This document shows, piece after piece, positions 26,418 through 34,635 of a DNA stretch of 64,000 nucleotides. The notes under the pieces are model-generated. The model was not told the origin of the DNA. It searched no databases and saw only the letters and a list, made by a program, of their open reading frames with translations. The stretch spans positions 62,001-126,000 of the forward strand of contig NZ_JACCIU010000001.1 of the NCBI RefSeq assembly GCF_019303535.1. The letters run 5' to 3'. Every line of letters begins with the position of its first letter. Position 1 is the stretch's first letter. This stretch comes from Lactobacillus sp. Sy-1 (GTDB lineage Bacteria; Bacillota; Bacilli; Lactobacillales; Lactobacillaceae). The translations under genes were made by a program, and so were the position numbers.

Positions 26418-29054
26418 TTATTTAATTCCAACTGGCAAATAGAAATGATTATTATTTATAAGATAATATTTGTGGGTTCTTGAATCTCTTAGAACATAAT
26501 TAATGCCCCGTCCCTGAATGTTACTACCGTTTAGATACTTAGCTGACCAAATTCGAAGTGGTGAATCATAAACTAGTCGTTTCCCATTTGAAACTTGTTT
26601 AACGCTAAACAGGTTCGGATGTTCATGATGCAGAAGCTTTAAAAAAGCTCCCCCATACTTATATTGATAAGTATTTTTAGAACTACGGGAATTAGCCAAG
26701 TAAAGTCTGTTCACTAACTTAGTCCCCTTAACCGTCTTTCCGCTAACGTCCACTCGGGTCGCAGAAACAACCTGTTTTCCAGGTAAATCATAAAGTTGGT
26801 TCGGAACAAAGTCAGCAAGTGACTTAATTCCAGCATTATGAAATGTTTCAATCGTATTTGCCAAATCGCTAGCGGTTCCATATTTAGTTGGGCTGCCATA
26901 TCCTAGGTCATAACGATCATTGAATGCATACCCATTTTGAACCGTTGCATCAACAAACGAATTACCACTAACCGATCGGTATTGAGGTGGTAATTGCATG
27001 TAGGTAATTCCCCACCGCTTAAAATCGTTAACTTTTTTAGGTAAAACTACGTTTTCGTAATCACTGCTCTTAGTTGGCACTGGCTGGAAATTCGAAAACG
27101 CTTCAAAAATTACCTGTGAATCTAAAGCTGCATTTGAACGAAAGGTGGTTTTATCATTATGTTGCTTAGTGCTGGCCTTAGTCCTGACATCCTGCTTATT
27201 ATTAGCTCCAACTGGAACCCATACAGATAAATAACCAGATAACTGAGGGTTACTGTATCCCTTAATTTGACTATTACCTAATATTAATTGGCCGCTAGAA
27301 TTAGTTTTAATGGGTTTTGAATCAGAATTAGCATCAGCATCAGAAAGGTAGGCCTTCACTCCATCAATAGTGGGTACAACTACCGGCCGATAGAATTGAT
27401 TTTTATGTGCTGCACCCATGTTCAGCGTAATTTTATCCTTTGATGATAGTTTTAATTTAGGCTGATTCCCAATTATAACCCCAATTCCAGAAGTTCTAGT
27501 CAACTTATTTCCCTTATCATCAATCGTATTCGCGCCACTTCCAAATCTTACTGAAGTCAGCAATCCATATTGAACCTTCATTTGTTGCCCACCAGCAACA
27601 TACTTAACCCGGGCTTCGAGCATTGCGTCAATCGATTCATAGTAAGGGGATTGTTCCGCCATAAATTGGCCATCATCCTTATACATATCGCCATAATAAA
27701 TCCTTGGCACCGTATCCTTATTGGTTAACATAAACGCATAGCTAGATGGAATATTGTAATAGGTATACTTTTTATTGGTTAGTTGCTCGTCTGCATCGTA
27801 GACCTTCAATGCCTTACTTAAGTAATCGGGATTTACCTTCCCCCCAACAAAATTATGGTCGTACTTATCCTTAATGATTTGAAATAGAATTTCTTGCACT
27901 CCACTATCATGAGCCCGCATAAATGAGTAGTTCGGAATATCACTGTTTTGTGTTGTGTCATTACTACGATTAGGAATAATTGTATAATCATTTAAATGCT
28001 GCATACTCATTCTTTGCTTTAACGGCAATGCCAGCGAGTTAATCATTGCAAAATGCTGATCACTATCCATCGTTAATTGGTTATTTCCGTGGTCCTTAAC
28101 GTAATTAGGGTCTTTTCCGGCCCAATCCTCTAAGATTGAAAGATGATTAATGGCATTTTGATCGTTTTTATTAACTTGATATTCCTGCTTAAAGTAGTCG
28201 GACATGATGTTTAATAGATCAGCATCCACGTTATCAACTGCATCAAACCGAATTCCATCAAAGTTAGCATTAGAATCATGCTTAGTGATGTCGCCAAAAT
28301 GGGTTAAATAATAAACCCAGTTCAAATCTTCAGATTGAACAACCGGATTGGAATTATCAACATCATTCGCTAGTAAAAATTCATTTCCATCTGATTCACC
28401 ATCATCATAGTATTTATATTTACCAGTTTGCTGATTTGGAAACCGATTGATGATCCGGTATTTAGAATTAGCCCATGGCGTATTCTTATTATTTCCATAC
28501 AGTAATGCACCACCCTGAAAACCGTCGTTAATGTCGTAGCCCTCACTCTTGATATTCCATTGGGATTGAGAGTTAACAAACTTAGTCATTAACCGTTTCA
28601 GCCATTGAACACTTCCGGTTTTACTAATTTTCTTTTCAATATCAACTTGAACCGCTCGATTAGCAACTGCTAGTTGATGATTAGATTCAGTCGTAGTATG
28701 CCAGGAAGGCGTAGTTCCAAATCCCCGTCCATTCATAAAATTTAAGTAATTAACCTTCGTAGTTTTATCAGGCCACCAAGCCATCAATAATGGACGCTTA
28801 TCCATTGGGGTAGATTTAACCCAGGTGGTCCCGCCACGTAATATTCTTTTAGGGCGGTACCATGAATCGGGAGTTAAGAATCCATCTGCTGTATCATCAA
28901 ATGAACTCGTGGTATGGTCATAAGCACGATTATAATCACTAATTGAAGTTAGTGTAACTTCATCTGCATTCGCTGTTGAGGATGCCTGAGAAATAAAAAT
29001 AACGGTAAAAAGGGTTAAAAACATAAATAACGATAAATGGAATTTTTTTAACAT
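26418..29054 (-). CDS. Minimal glucansucrase, GH70 catalytic core only
   Basis: 878 residues from the ATG at 29054 (AGGA upstream); an upstream TTG adds 11 residues and breaks the signal peptide pattern. The signal peptide is about 1-30 (ending ASSTANA), then the catalytic core starts almost at once (TPDSWYRPKRIL). The Ser-rich region and C-terminal glucan-binding repeats of the neighbouring paralogue are both absent. Motifs: FDAVDN (nucleophile D271), SILEDW (E309), RAHDSGVQ (D383), ADFVPNQLYD (D748). The usual Asp of VPDQ is Asn752, and the residues after D383 are SGV. It should be active on sucrose but release a different or shorter glucan than its partner (inference). First gene of the two-gene operon. 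Confidence 0.93.
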   Translation of the reverse strand: MLKKFHLSLFMFLTLFTVIFISQASSTANADEVTLTSISDYNRAYDHTTSSFDDTADGFLTPDSWYRPKRILRGGTTWVKSTPMDKRPLLMAWWPDKTTKVNYLNFMNGRGFGTTPSWHTTTESNHQLAVANRAVQVDIEKKISKTGSVQWLKRLMTKFVNSQSQWNIKSEGYDINDGFQGGALLYGNNKNTPWANSKYRIINRFPNQQTGKYKYYDDGESDGNEFLLANDVDNSNPVVQSEDLNWVYYLTHFGDITKHDSNANFDGIRFDAVDNVDADLLNIMSDYFKQEYQVNKNDQNAINHLSILEDWAGKDPNYVKDHGNNQLTMDSDQHFAMINSLALPLKQRMSMQHLNDYTIIPNRSNDTTQNSDIPNYSFMRAHDSGVQEILFQIIKDKYDHNFVGGKVNPDYLSKALKVYDADEQLTNKKYTYYNIPSSYAFMLTNKDTVPRIYYGDMYKDDGQFMAEQSPYYESIDAMLEARVKYVAGGQQMKVQYGLLTSVRFGSGANTIDDKGNKLTRTSGIGVIIGNQPKLKLSSKDKITLNMGAAHKNQFYRPVVVPTIDGVKAYLSDADANSDSKPIKTNSSGQLILGNSQIKGYSNPQLSGYLSVWVPVGANNKQDVRTKASTKQHNDKTTFRSNAALDSQVIFEAFSNFQPVPTKSSDYENVVLPKKVNDFKRWGITYMQLPPQYRSVSGNSFVDATVQNGYAFNDRYDLGYGSPTKYGTASDLANTIETFHNAGIKSLADFVPNQLYDLPGKQVVSATRVDVSGKTVKGTKLVNRLYLANSRSSKNTYQYKYGGAFLKLLHHEHPNLFSVKQVSNGKRLVYDSPLRIWSAKYLNGSNIQGRGINYVLRDSRTHKYYLINNNHFYLPVGIK

Positions 29055-29141
29055 AAACAGACATCCTAACATTAATAAGCTACACAAACCTTAAACTTTT
29101 ATTAATAATATCTCAATATGTTTATACGTGCAAACTTTGCA

Positions 29142-29188
29142 CAAAAAAAGCCGTCCATCTCAAGCGAACTTGGATGCCGACTCTTGAA
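29142..29188 (-). terminator. Probable terminator after the CAP protein gene
   Basis: An imperfect stem (AGTCGGCATCCAAG against GAGATGGACGGCT) is followed by TTTTTTT on the minus strand. Confidence 0.6.
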
Positions 29189-29196
29189 AAACTAAT

Positions 29197-31224
29197 TTAA
29201 TTATCGTTAATTCCTAAATCAAATAACTTAGTGGTGTACGTGTATGGTTGACTGTACCCGGGAAGGTTATTAACGGTAATCGTGTAACTGTGGTTAACCT
29301 TGATTGCGCTAGCATCTGGGGTGAACCAAACGTTAGAACCGAAATAACCCGATCCATATACAAACCCAGTAGCGGAATAATTATATCTACCATTAATGTT
29401 AACATCAGAAACAGAAACCGCTTTTTTATCAGTATTATCATAGACAGTGACGGCTGGCTTAACAGTAGTGTTATTAAAATTAGTAGGTACTGAAACAGAC
29501 CATGAAGTATTTTTAACTAAATCAATTGGGAATAATCCATCTCCTGGGAAATTAACTGGATTTTGATTTACGATGCTATCATCATAGCTATTATTATTGA
29601 AAAGTTTATAATCACTATAAACTCTTGAATAACCAATTCCAATTTTATCAACGTTTCCAATTAACCACTCACGATGTCCGGGACCTTCTGAAGCATTCAA
29701 ATTATCACCGTCATTAAGAAAACCAGTAACAGTCTTGTATGGAGTTGAATTGCTAGGTGGGAAAGTTACACTATAACCAAGGTTACTAGTCTTTGTAGCA
29801 TTATTAGCCCGTTGCCAGTCCTGATCACTTACATATGACGGTTTATAATTAACTGGTAATTCATGAATAATGATTCCATCTGTTTTTAAGTTAGTATTTA
29901 AAGCATCAAGTGCGGCCGCACCATATTGAGCCTCAGTATTCCAGTCTGAAGAATTTGTTAATGGTTTTAGGTGAAGCATACTACGGAAAAAGTTAACCCA
30001 CTTCACACTATTATCAATATAATTTTGACTAAGTTTACCAATATTAAACGTGCCATTAACATTTGGCTTCGTATCATATACGTCAGAATCAGAATTTCCA
30101 TTTCCAATTGCAGCTGCTTCACTCTTATATTCATTAATTTGACTAATTTCACTACTTGTAAAGTAGTTAGCTAATTCACCATTACTTGCATTATTAGAAG
30201 CTGCTGAGCTGGCACTACTGCTATTGTTACTACCTGCACTTGAAGTAGCGCTCGATGATTTGGCTGATGAGCTAGCACTATTGCTATTGTTGCTGCTTGC
30301 GCTTGAAGTTGCACTTGATGATTTGGCTGATGAGCTAGCACTATTGCTATTGTTGCTGCTTGCACTTGAAGTTGCACTTGATGATTTGGCTGATGAGCTA
30401 GCACTATTGCTCTTGTTGCTGCTTGCGCTTGAAGTTGCACTTGATGATTTGGCTGATGAGCTAGCACTACTGCTCTTGTTGCTACTTACACTTGAAGTTG
30501 CGCTCGATGATTTGGCTGATGAGCTAGCACTATTGCTCTTGTTGCTGCTTGCACTTGAAGTTGCGCTGGATGATTTCGCTGATGAGCTGGCACTATTTGC
30601 AGAAGAACTAGTGCTACTACTTAAAGAAGCCCCATTAGATAAGTATGTCGAAGTGGTACTTTGTGAACTCAAACTAGTCCCAGGGGTAACAATCGTAGTC
30701 ACAGTTTCATGATTATTTGTGGTAGTAGCGGTACTTGAAGCAGCACTACTAGTGGTATTATTTGGCATTTGGGCTGAGCTCGAACTAGCGTTTGAACTAT
30801 GGTTATTGCTATTGGTAACATTGTTGCTAGCAACACTATCAGCAACTAGTTTCTTAGAATGCTTAACTGTCTTTTTAACCTTAACTAGCTTAAGCTTATT
30901 GCTTAAAGCCACTCCCTTAAGCTTTTTATGCTTAATTAAGCTATAAGTGTGTTTCTTTCCCTTTTGATCTTTAATAATATACTTTTGCTTAGTTTTAAAA
31001 ATAACTGATTTATGTTTTTTAAGGTTACTTACCACCTTATTCAACTTGTAATTAGAGTAAATTGCCCCGTTTTTACCACGAACTAATTGTTCATGGGATA
31101 GTTTAACCTTTTTAACCAGCTTAGTGTGGTTAGTCTTAGCGAATACACTGGTACTGGATAATCCAAATGTACCAGTAGCAACCACTGCCACTGCAATGAC
31201 CTTGTAAATATTCTTTTTATTCAT
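29197..31224 (-). CDS. Secreted CAP-domain (SCP-like) surface protein with Ser-rich repeats
   Basis: 675 residues from the ATG at 31224, which has AAGGAG eight bases upstream. Order: signal peptide (about 1-29, ending SVFA); a Lys-rich region (about 30-135) that may bind the cell wall; a Ser/Ala/Asn/Lys low-complexity region (about 140-360) containing near-identical 21-residue repeats (SSAKSSSATSSASSN type); then a CAP domain (about 375-560) with HELPVNY and GPGHREWLIGN, the GHR signature of the family; and a C-terminal beta-rich domain. No LPXTG motif. CAP proteins of lactobacilli are mostly uncharacterised; a stalked surface protein or adhesin is the likely role. The repeat region may change length by recombination. 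Confidence 0.85.
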   Translation of the reverse strand: MNKKNIYKVIAVAVVATGTFGLSSTSVFAKTNHTKLVKKVKLSHEQLVRGKNGAIYSNYKLNKVVSNLKKHKSVIFKTKQKYIIKDQKGKKHTYSLIKHKKLKGVALSNKLKLVKVKKTVKHSKKLVADSVASNNVTNSNNHSSNASSSSAQMPNNTTSSAASSTATTTNNHETVTTIVTPGTSLSSQSTTSTYLSNGASLSSSTSSSANSASSSAKSSSATSSASSNKSNSASSSAKSSSATSSVSSNKSSSASSSAKSSSATSSASSNKSNSASSSAKSSSATSSASSNNSNSASSSAKSSSATSSASSNNSNSASSSAKSSSATSSAGSNNSSSASSAASNNASNGELANYFTSSEISQINEYKSEAAAIGNGNSDSDVYDTKPNVNGTFNIGKLSQNYIDNSVKWVNFFRSMLHLKPLTNSSDWNTEAQYGAAALDALNTNLKTDGIIIHELPVNYKPSYVSDQDWQRANNATKTSNLGYSVTFPPSNSTPYKTVTGFLNDGDNLNASEGPGHREWLIGNVDKIGIGYSRVYSDYKLFNNNSYDDSIVNQNPVNFPGDGLFPIDLVKNTSWSVSVPTNFNNTTVKPAVTVYDNTDKKAVSVSDVNINGRYNYSATGFVYGSGYFGSNVWFTPDASAIKVNHSYTITVNNLPGYSQPYTYTTKLFDLGINDN
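30200..30601 (-). repeat. 63-bp tandem repeats inside the CAP protein gene
   Basis: Near-identical units of 63 bp start at 30254, 30317, 30380, 30443, 30506 and 30569, the last incomplete, with a degenerate unit before the first. Each encodes 21 residues of Ser/Ala/Lys/Asn. The unit length keeps the frame, so copy changes alter stalk length only. Confidence 0.92.
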
Positions 31225-31303
31225 ATGTAAGCTCCTTTTGCATAAGCAATAAAACATTAATTTTATTATAAAATATTAGATATCCTTTAGCAATTATTAA
31301 ATA

Positions 31304-31334
31304 ATAAAAAAACCGTTAGTGACTACCAACGGCT
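31304..31334 (-). terminator. Intrinsic terminator after the XRE gene
   Basis: CCGTTGGTAGTCACTAACGG followed by TTTTTTT on the minus strand. Confidence 0.85.
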
Positions 31335-31355
31335 TTAATTCCTCAATTCATTTTA

Positions 31356-32036
31356 TTAATCAAATGGCCACCAAGCTACCCGCTTGGAAATTGCTGGTTC
31401 ATCCTTCATTCTAGCCACGTATGTCGAACCAATTTGTTCTCGCATTGAAGTTGGAATCTGATCTTTTGGAATTAGACGAATTGATGAAACGTACGACCCC
31501 TTATGCTTAACAACTGCCCATCTTTGCGTTTTACTATACTCACCCGTATAAAATTTAAGCCAGCTTCCATCGCCAAATTGATCATCAGATACATAGGCAC
31601 TCACCTTGCTCATGCTTTCTGGACTTCTTAGGGGAAGGGTCGCATAACCAACCTGCGTTTTTAAAAATGGGTTGACCGCATCAATATACTCATTTTGAGT
31701 TGCCCGTCCATAACCTAAAACCCCCAGCCACAGCAATAAAATACTAAGCATTCCCAATCCACTTGCTAAGATTACCGTGTACCATTTATATCTTTGCTTT
31801 GCTCTGACATCATTACTAATTTGATTGACCATCTCGTTATTTTTCCCCTTTAATAGTTCATCTAACGTCACATTTAAAATTGTTCCCAGGTCGACCAAAG
31901 TATCCAGGTTCGGATAACTTAAGTTATTTTCCCATCGTGATAACGTCTGCCTCGTCACGTGGAGTTGGTCGGCTAATTGTTGCTGAGTTAACCCAGCTGA
32001 TTTGCGTTTGTTTTTTAATACCGTTGCAAATTCCAA
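31356..32036 (-). CDS. XRE-family regulator with a membrane-bound C-terminal domain
   Basis: About 226 residues. I prefer the TTG at 32036 (then EFATVLKNKRK), because AAAGGAG lies eight bases upstream; the longer frame to 32054 overlaps that ribosome site. A helix-turn-helix covers about 2-60 (KSAGLTQQQLADQLHVTRQT, then LSRWENNLSYP). A single hydrophobic helix lies at about 88-110, followed by an extracytoplasmic domain of about 115 residues. A DNA-binding domain on a one-helix membrane protein suggests a one-component sensor. It is followed by its own terminator. The signal and targets are unknown. Confidence 0.8.
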   Translation of the reverse strand: MEFATVLKNKRKSAGLTQQQLADQLHVTRQTLSRWENNLSYPNLDTLVDLGTILNVTLDELLKGKNNEMVNQISNDVRAKQRYKWYTVILASGLGMLSILLLWLGVLGYGRATQNEYIDAVNPFLKTQVGYATLPLRSPESMSKVSAYVSDDQFGDGSWLKFYTGEYSKTQRWAVVKHKGSYVSSIRLIPKDQIPTSMREQIGSTYVARMKDEPAISKRVAWWPFD

Positions 32037-32081
32037 ATTAAGCACTCCTTTCAAACATCACGATAGCAAATTAGCTTATAA

Positions 32082-32106
32082 ATGTAACGCAATCATCATG
32101 TTACAT
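32082..32106. promoter_or_regulatory. Dyad over the promoter of the XRE gene
   Basis: ATGTAAC-N11-GTTACAT spans 32082-32106 and lies between a probable -35 and the TATAAG -10-like box on the minus strand, about 45 bases upstream of the XRE start. It is a plausible self-operator. Confidence 0.45.
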
Positions 32107-32132
32107 CGTTGATATAACAGCATTCTATGTAT

Positions 32133-32163
32133 AAAAAAAGGAAGTCAGTAATGACTTCCTTTC
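32133..32163 (-). terminator. Intrinsic terminator after the nucleoside transporter gene
   Basis: AAGGAAGTCA-TTAC-TGACTTCCTT followed by Ts on the minus strand. Confidence 0.88.
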
Positions 32164-32179
32164 GGTGTTTAGTGTGACC

Positions 32180-33433
32180 TTACCAAACGAATAATCCAAC
32201 AATTCCTGCTGACATTAATGAAACTAAGATTCCAGATAGGAGCAAGTAAACAACGTTTTTACTGATTAAGTCGTTGTGTTCCTTATCAACAATCCCCTTA
32301 AATGCACCAATGATCATCCCAACAGTACTCAAGTTCGCAAATGAAGTAATAAATACAACTAATTGAGCTTGGTAGTGAGGTGGAAAGACGCTATGGTTAT
32401 TAATCGTCTTAGTGATTTGTTGCATAATTACGAATTCATTTGTAACTAACTTCTTACCCATAAATTGAGCAAATTCGAATGCATGGTGAACATCAAGTCC
32501 CATTAACCATGCAAATGGGAACATGATAATCCCCAATACGTGTTCAAGTGATAGCCATGGGTTCACGAACCCTAATAGCTTATCAATTAATGCAGCTAAA
32601 GCAACGAACGCAATCACGTTTGCAGTAATAATTAAAATTAATTTTCCAGCTCCGAGGATGGAATCTCCTAAGAATGAGAAGAAAGGTTCCCGACCCTTAT
32701 CAGAGTCACCATCAGCAGCTTCAGCAGTTGCATCAGCAACATCAGAGCTTGAGCCAAGCTTAGCAATTGTATCTTCTTCTGGTTTCACTTCAACTGGATT
32801 TAAGATACTAGTGATAATTACCGCATTCAAGATGTTCAATGGAACGGCAGTCAAAACAAATTGACCTGGTACTAATTGAACATACGCTCCTAAGATTGAA
32901 GCAGTAACACATGACATGGACATCATCGCAATTGTTAAATCACGATTTGCCTTCATTTGCTTTAACTGAATTTGAGAAACAGCCAAAGCTTCAGTGTTAC
33001 CAAGGAACATCATTTCAACTGAGAAAAATGATTCGAACTTTGGTTGACCAGTAACGAATGAAAGCCCCCGGCCAATCCACTTGATCAAGAATGGCAGAAC
33101 CCCAATGTAAGTTAAAATATCAAACACTGGAACGATCAAGAGGATTGGAAGTAATGCACTAGTAACAAAGTCAGGTGTCTTCAAAGCAAGCCAACTAGGT
33201 AATGCAAATCCAATTCCGGCATTAGCAACTTCAACTAAGCCACTAAAACCATCAGCCGCAGCCTTAACGGCTTCACGGCCCCAAGAAAATTCAGTTAATA
33301 GGAAGGCAATCACTAAGTTTAAAATTAAAACAGTGATAACTGAACGCCAGTTAATCTTTTTACGGTTCTTTGAGAAAAGTACCGCAATCGCAAGGAATAC
33401 TACAATCCCAAGGATGTTAATTAATAGATACAT
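32180..33433 (-). CDS. Concentrative nucleoside transporter (CNT/NupC family)
   Basis: 417 residues from the ATG at 33433 (MYLLINILGIVVF). Imports nucleosides with a cation. Three N-terminal helices are followed by the CNT core: QPKFESFFSVEMMFLGNTEALAVSQIQ (family signature, about 155-181), a Met/Thr/Cys-rich helix, an acidic loop (about 235-265), and DVHHAFEFAQFMGKKLVTNEFV with the second conserved motif. It follows a degenerate phosphopentomutase-like gene 105 bases upstream on the same strand, so nucleoside salvage is the shared theme. Confidence 0.93.
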   Translation of the reverse strand: MYLLINILGIVVFLAIAVLFSKNRKKINWRSVITVLILNLVIAFLLTEFSWGREAVKAAADGFSGLVEVANAGIGFALPSWLALKTPDFVTSALLPILLIVPVFDILTYIGVLPFLIKWIGRGLSFVTGQPKFESFFSVEMMFLGNTEALAVSQIQLKQMKANRDLTIAMMSMSCVTASILGAYVQLVPGQFVLTAVPLNILNAVIITSILNPVEVKPEEDTIAKLGSSSDVADATAEAADGDSDKGREPFFSFLGDSILGAGKLILIITANVIAFVALAALIDKLLGFVNPWLSLEHVLGIIMFPFAWLMGLDVHHAFEFAQFMGKKLVTNEFVIMQQITKTINNHSVFPPHYQAQLVVFITSFANLSTVGMIIGAFKGIVDKEHNDLISKNVVYLLLSGILVSLMSAGIVGLFVW

Positions 33434-33538
33434 TAAAAACGAATCCCTTCTGTAAATAAATAAAGAACTAAATCTAAACAGGTAACAAAGCAACTAAATC
33501 ACCAGTTTGTCACACATCACTCCTCTCAAGTTGAGTTA

Positions 33539-34369
33539 TTACTTAGCTAATTCGTGTAATAAACTGTGTTTAAATTCATCCTTACTCATAGGACCAGTAA
33601 AGTTTTCCATTACGGTCGTCGCAACGTCTCCCAAAGTTCGTCTAATTCCTAGTGAGTGGCCCTCTTCAAATTGGTTGGCATATAGGATAATGGGAAGGTA
33701 CTCTCGGGTGGTGGGCTTATTAATTTTTAAATCCTTAGCAAAACTGGACGTAATCATTAATAAATCAGTATCAAGCATCGTATCCATCAATAGTTGAATT
33801 TGCTTATCAATGATCATTAATCTACTGACGTAATCATTAGCATCTCCTTGCCGTGCTGAAGTTGCTAGTCCAGGAACCTGATTGTATATGATGCCCTCCT
33901 CAGTTTTCTTCAAATGATGAAGGACTTCAATAAATGAAACATCATCACTGGCACATTGAACTTGCTTACAAACATCTTGATTTTCTAAGTAATTAACAAA
34001 CCTTGAAATCAAGACGTTTGAAAACCCCTGCCTAGCGATACTATTAAAAATACTAACAATCCGTAATGGCTCTGAATAGTCAAACATCTCACGTAACGTT
34101 GAAGAAGCATGGCTAGCCTCAACCTGAGCATGCATTTTACCGAAGAATCCCTTGGGGTGGTCAACCATGGGAATCGTTTTTAATTCATGGTCCCATCGAA
34201 TATTACCAAATCCCAATGATTCTAACGTCGGTAACCTTAATTTGTCTGCGAATTCCTCATCCAAGTGACCAATTGTATCGGCCCCAATAGAGTCATAACG
34301 ATTCGCGTCACTTGCCTCACCCATTCCAAGTGAAGCCATATCAATAATGATAATTCGCCGAAAGTTCAT
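33539..34369 (-). CDS. Phosphopentomutase (DeoB)-like protein missing its metal ligands
   Basis: 276 residues; true DeoB is about 390. The N-terminus follows DeoB closely (FRRIIIIDMASLGMGEASDA, GADTIGH, LESLGFGNI), and the C-terminus does too (DTDLLMIT, TTREYLPIILYA, LGIRRTLGDVATTVMENF). The catalytic metal residues are replaced: the Asp of the MDSxGIGE motif is Ala; the DFDMxYGHR region reads NQVPGLATSAR; ADHG reads SSFA; TDHTREY reads KPTTREY. Most of the cap domain between the halves is lost. It cannot be a normal mutase, so a regulatory or binding role is more likely. It lies upstream of nupC-like DNA, consistent with nucleoside sensing (inference). The fold and loss are seen; function is not known. 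Confidence 0.75.
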   Translation of the reverse strand: MNFRRIIIIDMASLGMGEASDANRYDSIGADTIGHLDEEFADKLRLPTLESLGFGNIRWDHELKTIPMVDHPKGFFGKMHAQVEASHASSTLREMFDYSEPLRIVSIFNSIARQGFSNVLISRFVNYLENQDVCKQVQCASDDVSFIEVLHHLKKTEEGIIYNQVPGLATSARQGDANDYVSRLMIIDKQIQLLMDTMLDTDLLMITSSFAKDLKINKPTTREYLPIILYANQFEEGHSLGIRRTLGDVATTVMENFTGPMSKDEFKHSLLHELAK

Positions 34370-34415
34370 TTAATTAGCTCCTTAAATTTTAAGAATCTTT
34401 AAAATCTTTATAACG

Positions 34416-34444
34416 ATTATATCAGTGTATCAATTGTTAGTAAA
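34416..34444 (-). promoter_or_regulatory. Promoter of the DeoB-like/nucleoside transporter genes
   Basis: On the minus strand an extended -10 (TGATATAAT; hexamer 34416-34421) has TTTACT 17 bp upstream (34439-34444). It lies downstream of the short terminated RNA described next, so the genes can be transcribed independently of it. Confidence 0.6.
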
Positions 34445-34465
34445 TAGAATTCACAATAACAAACC

Positions 34466-34559
34466 AAAAAAACACTCTATTTCCGAATGTTATTAAGAAA
34501 TGGAGTGATATTATTCGTGCTGACCGAATAGGTAGCCCCTGCCAAGGACCCTCATTATA
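34466..34559 (-). ncRNA. Candidate short leader or small RNA ending in a terminator
   Basis: On the minus strand an extended -10 (TGCTATAAT; hexamer 34554-34559) would start a transcript near 34547. It folds a TATTCG-N7-CGAATA hairpin (34512-34530) and ends in a strong terminator: CACTCCATTTC and GAAATAGAGTG (arms 34497-34507 and 34473-34483), then TTTTTTT (34466-34472). Length is about 80 nt. The upstream part (34531-34551) is G- and C-rich for this genome. It could be an attenuator for the nucleoside genes or a free small RNA. No known riboswitch class was recognised. Confidence 0.5.
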
Positions 34560-34635
34560 GCACCAATTTTAATGTTATTTTGCAGATTCTTACTATATAA
34601 TATAGATAATCATTAATTTTTAAGGGGGATTTATT

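Noticed and set aside
30200-30601. Possible CRISPR array
   Set aside because: The repeats are directly adjacent 63-bp coding units without unique spacers, and no cas genes are present.
30224-30712. 162-codon plus-strand Leu/Ala/Asp-rich ORF opposite the Ser repeats
   Set aside because: It is the antisense reading of the 63-bp repeat array; composition follows from the repeats, with no ribosome site.
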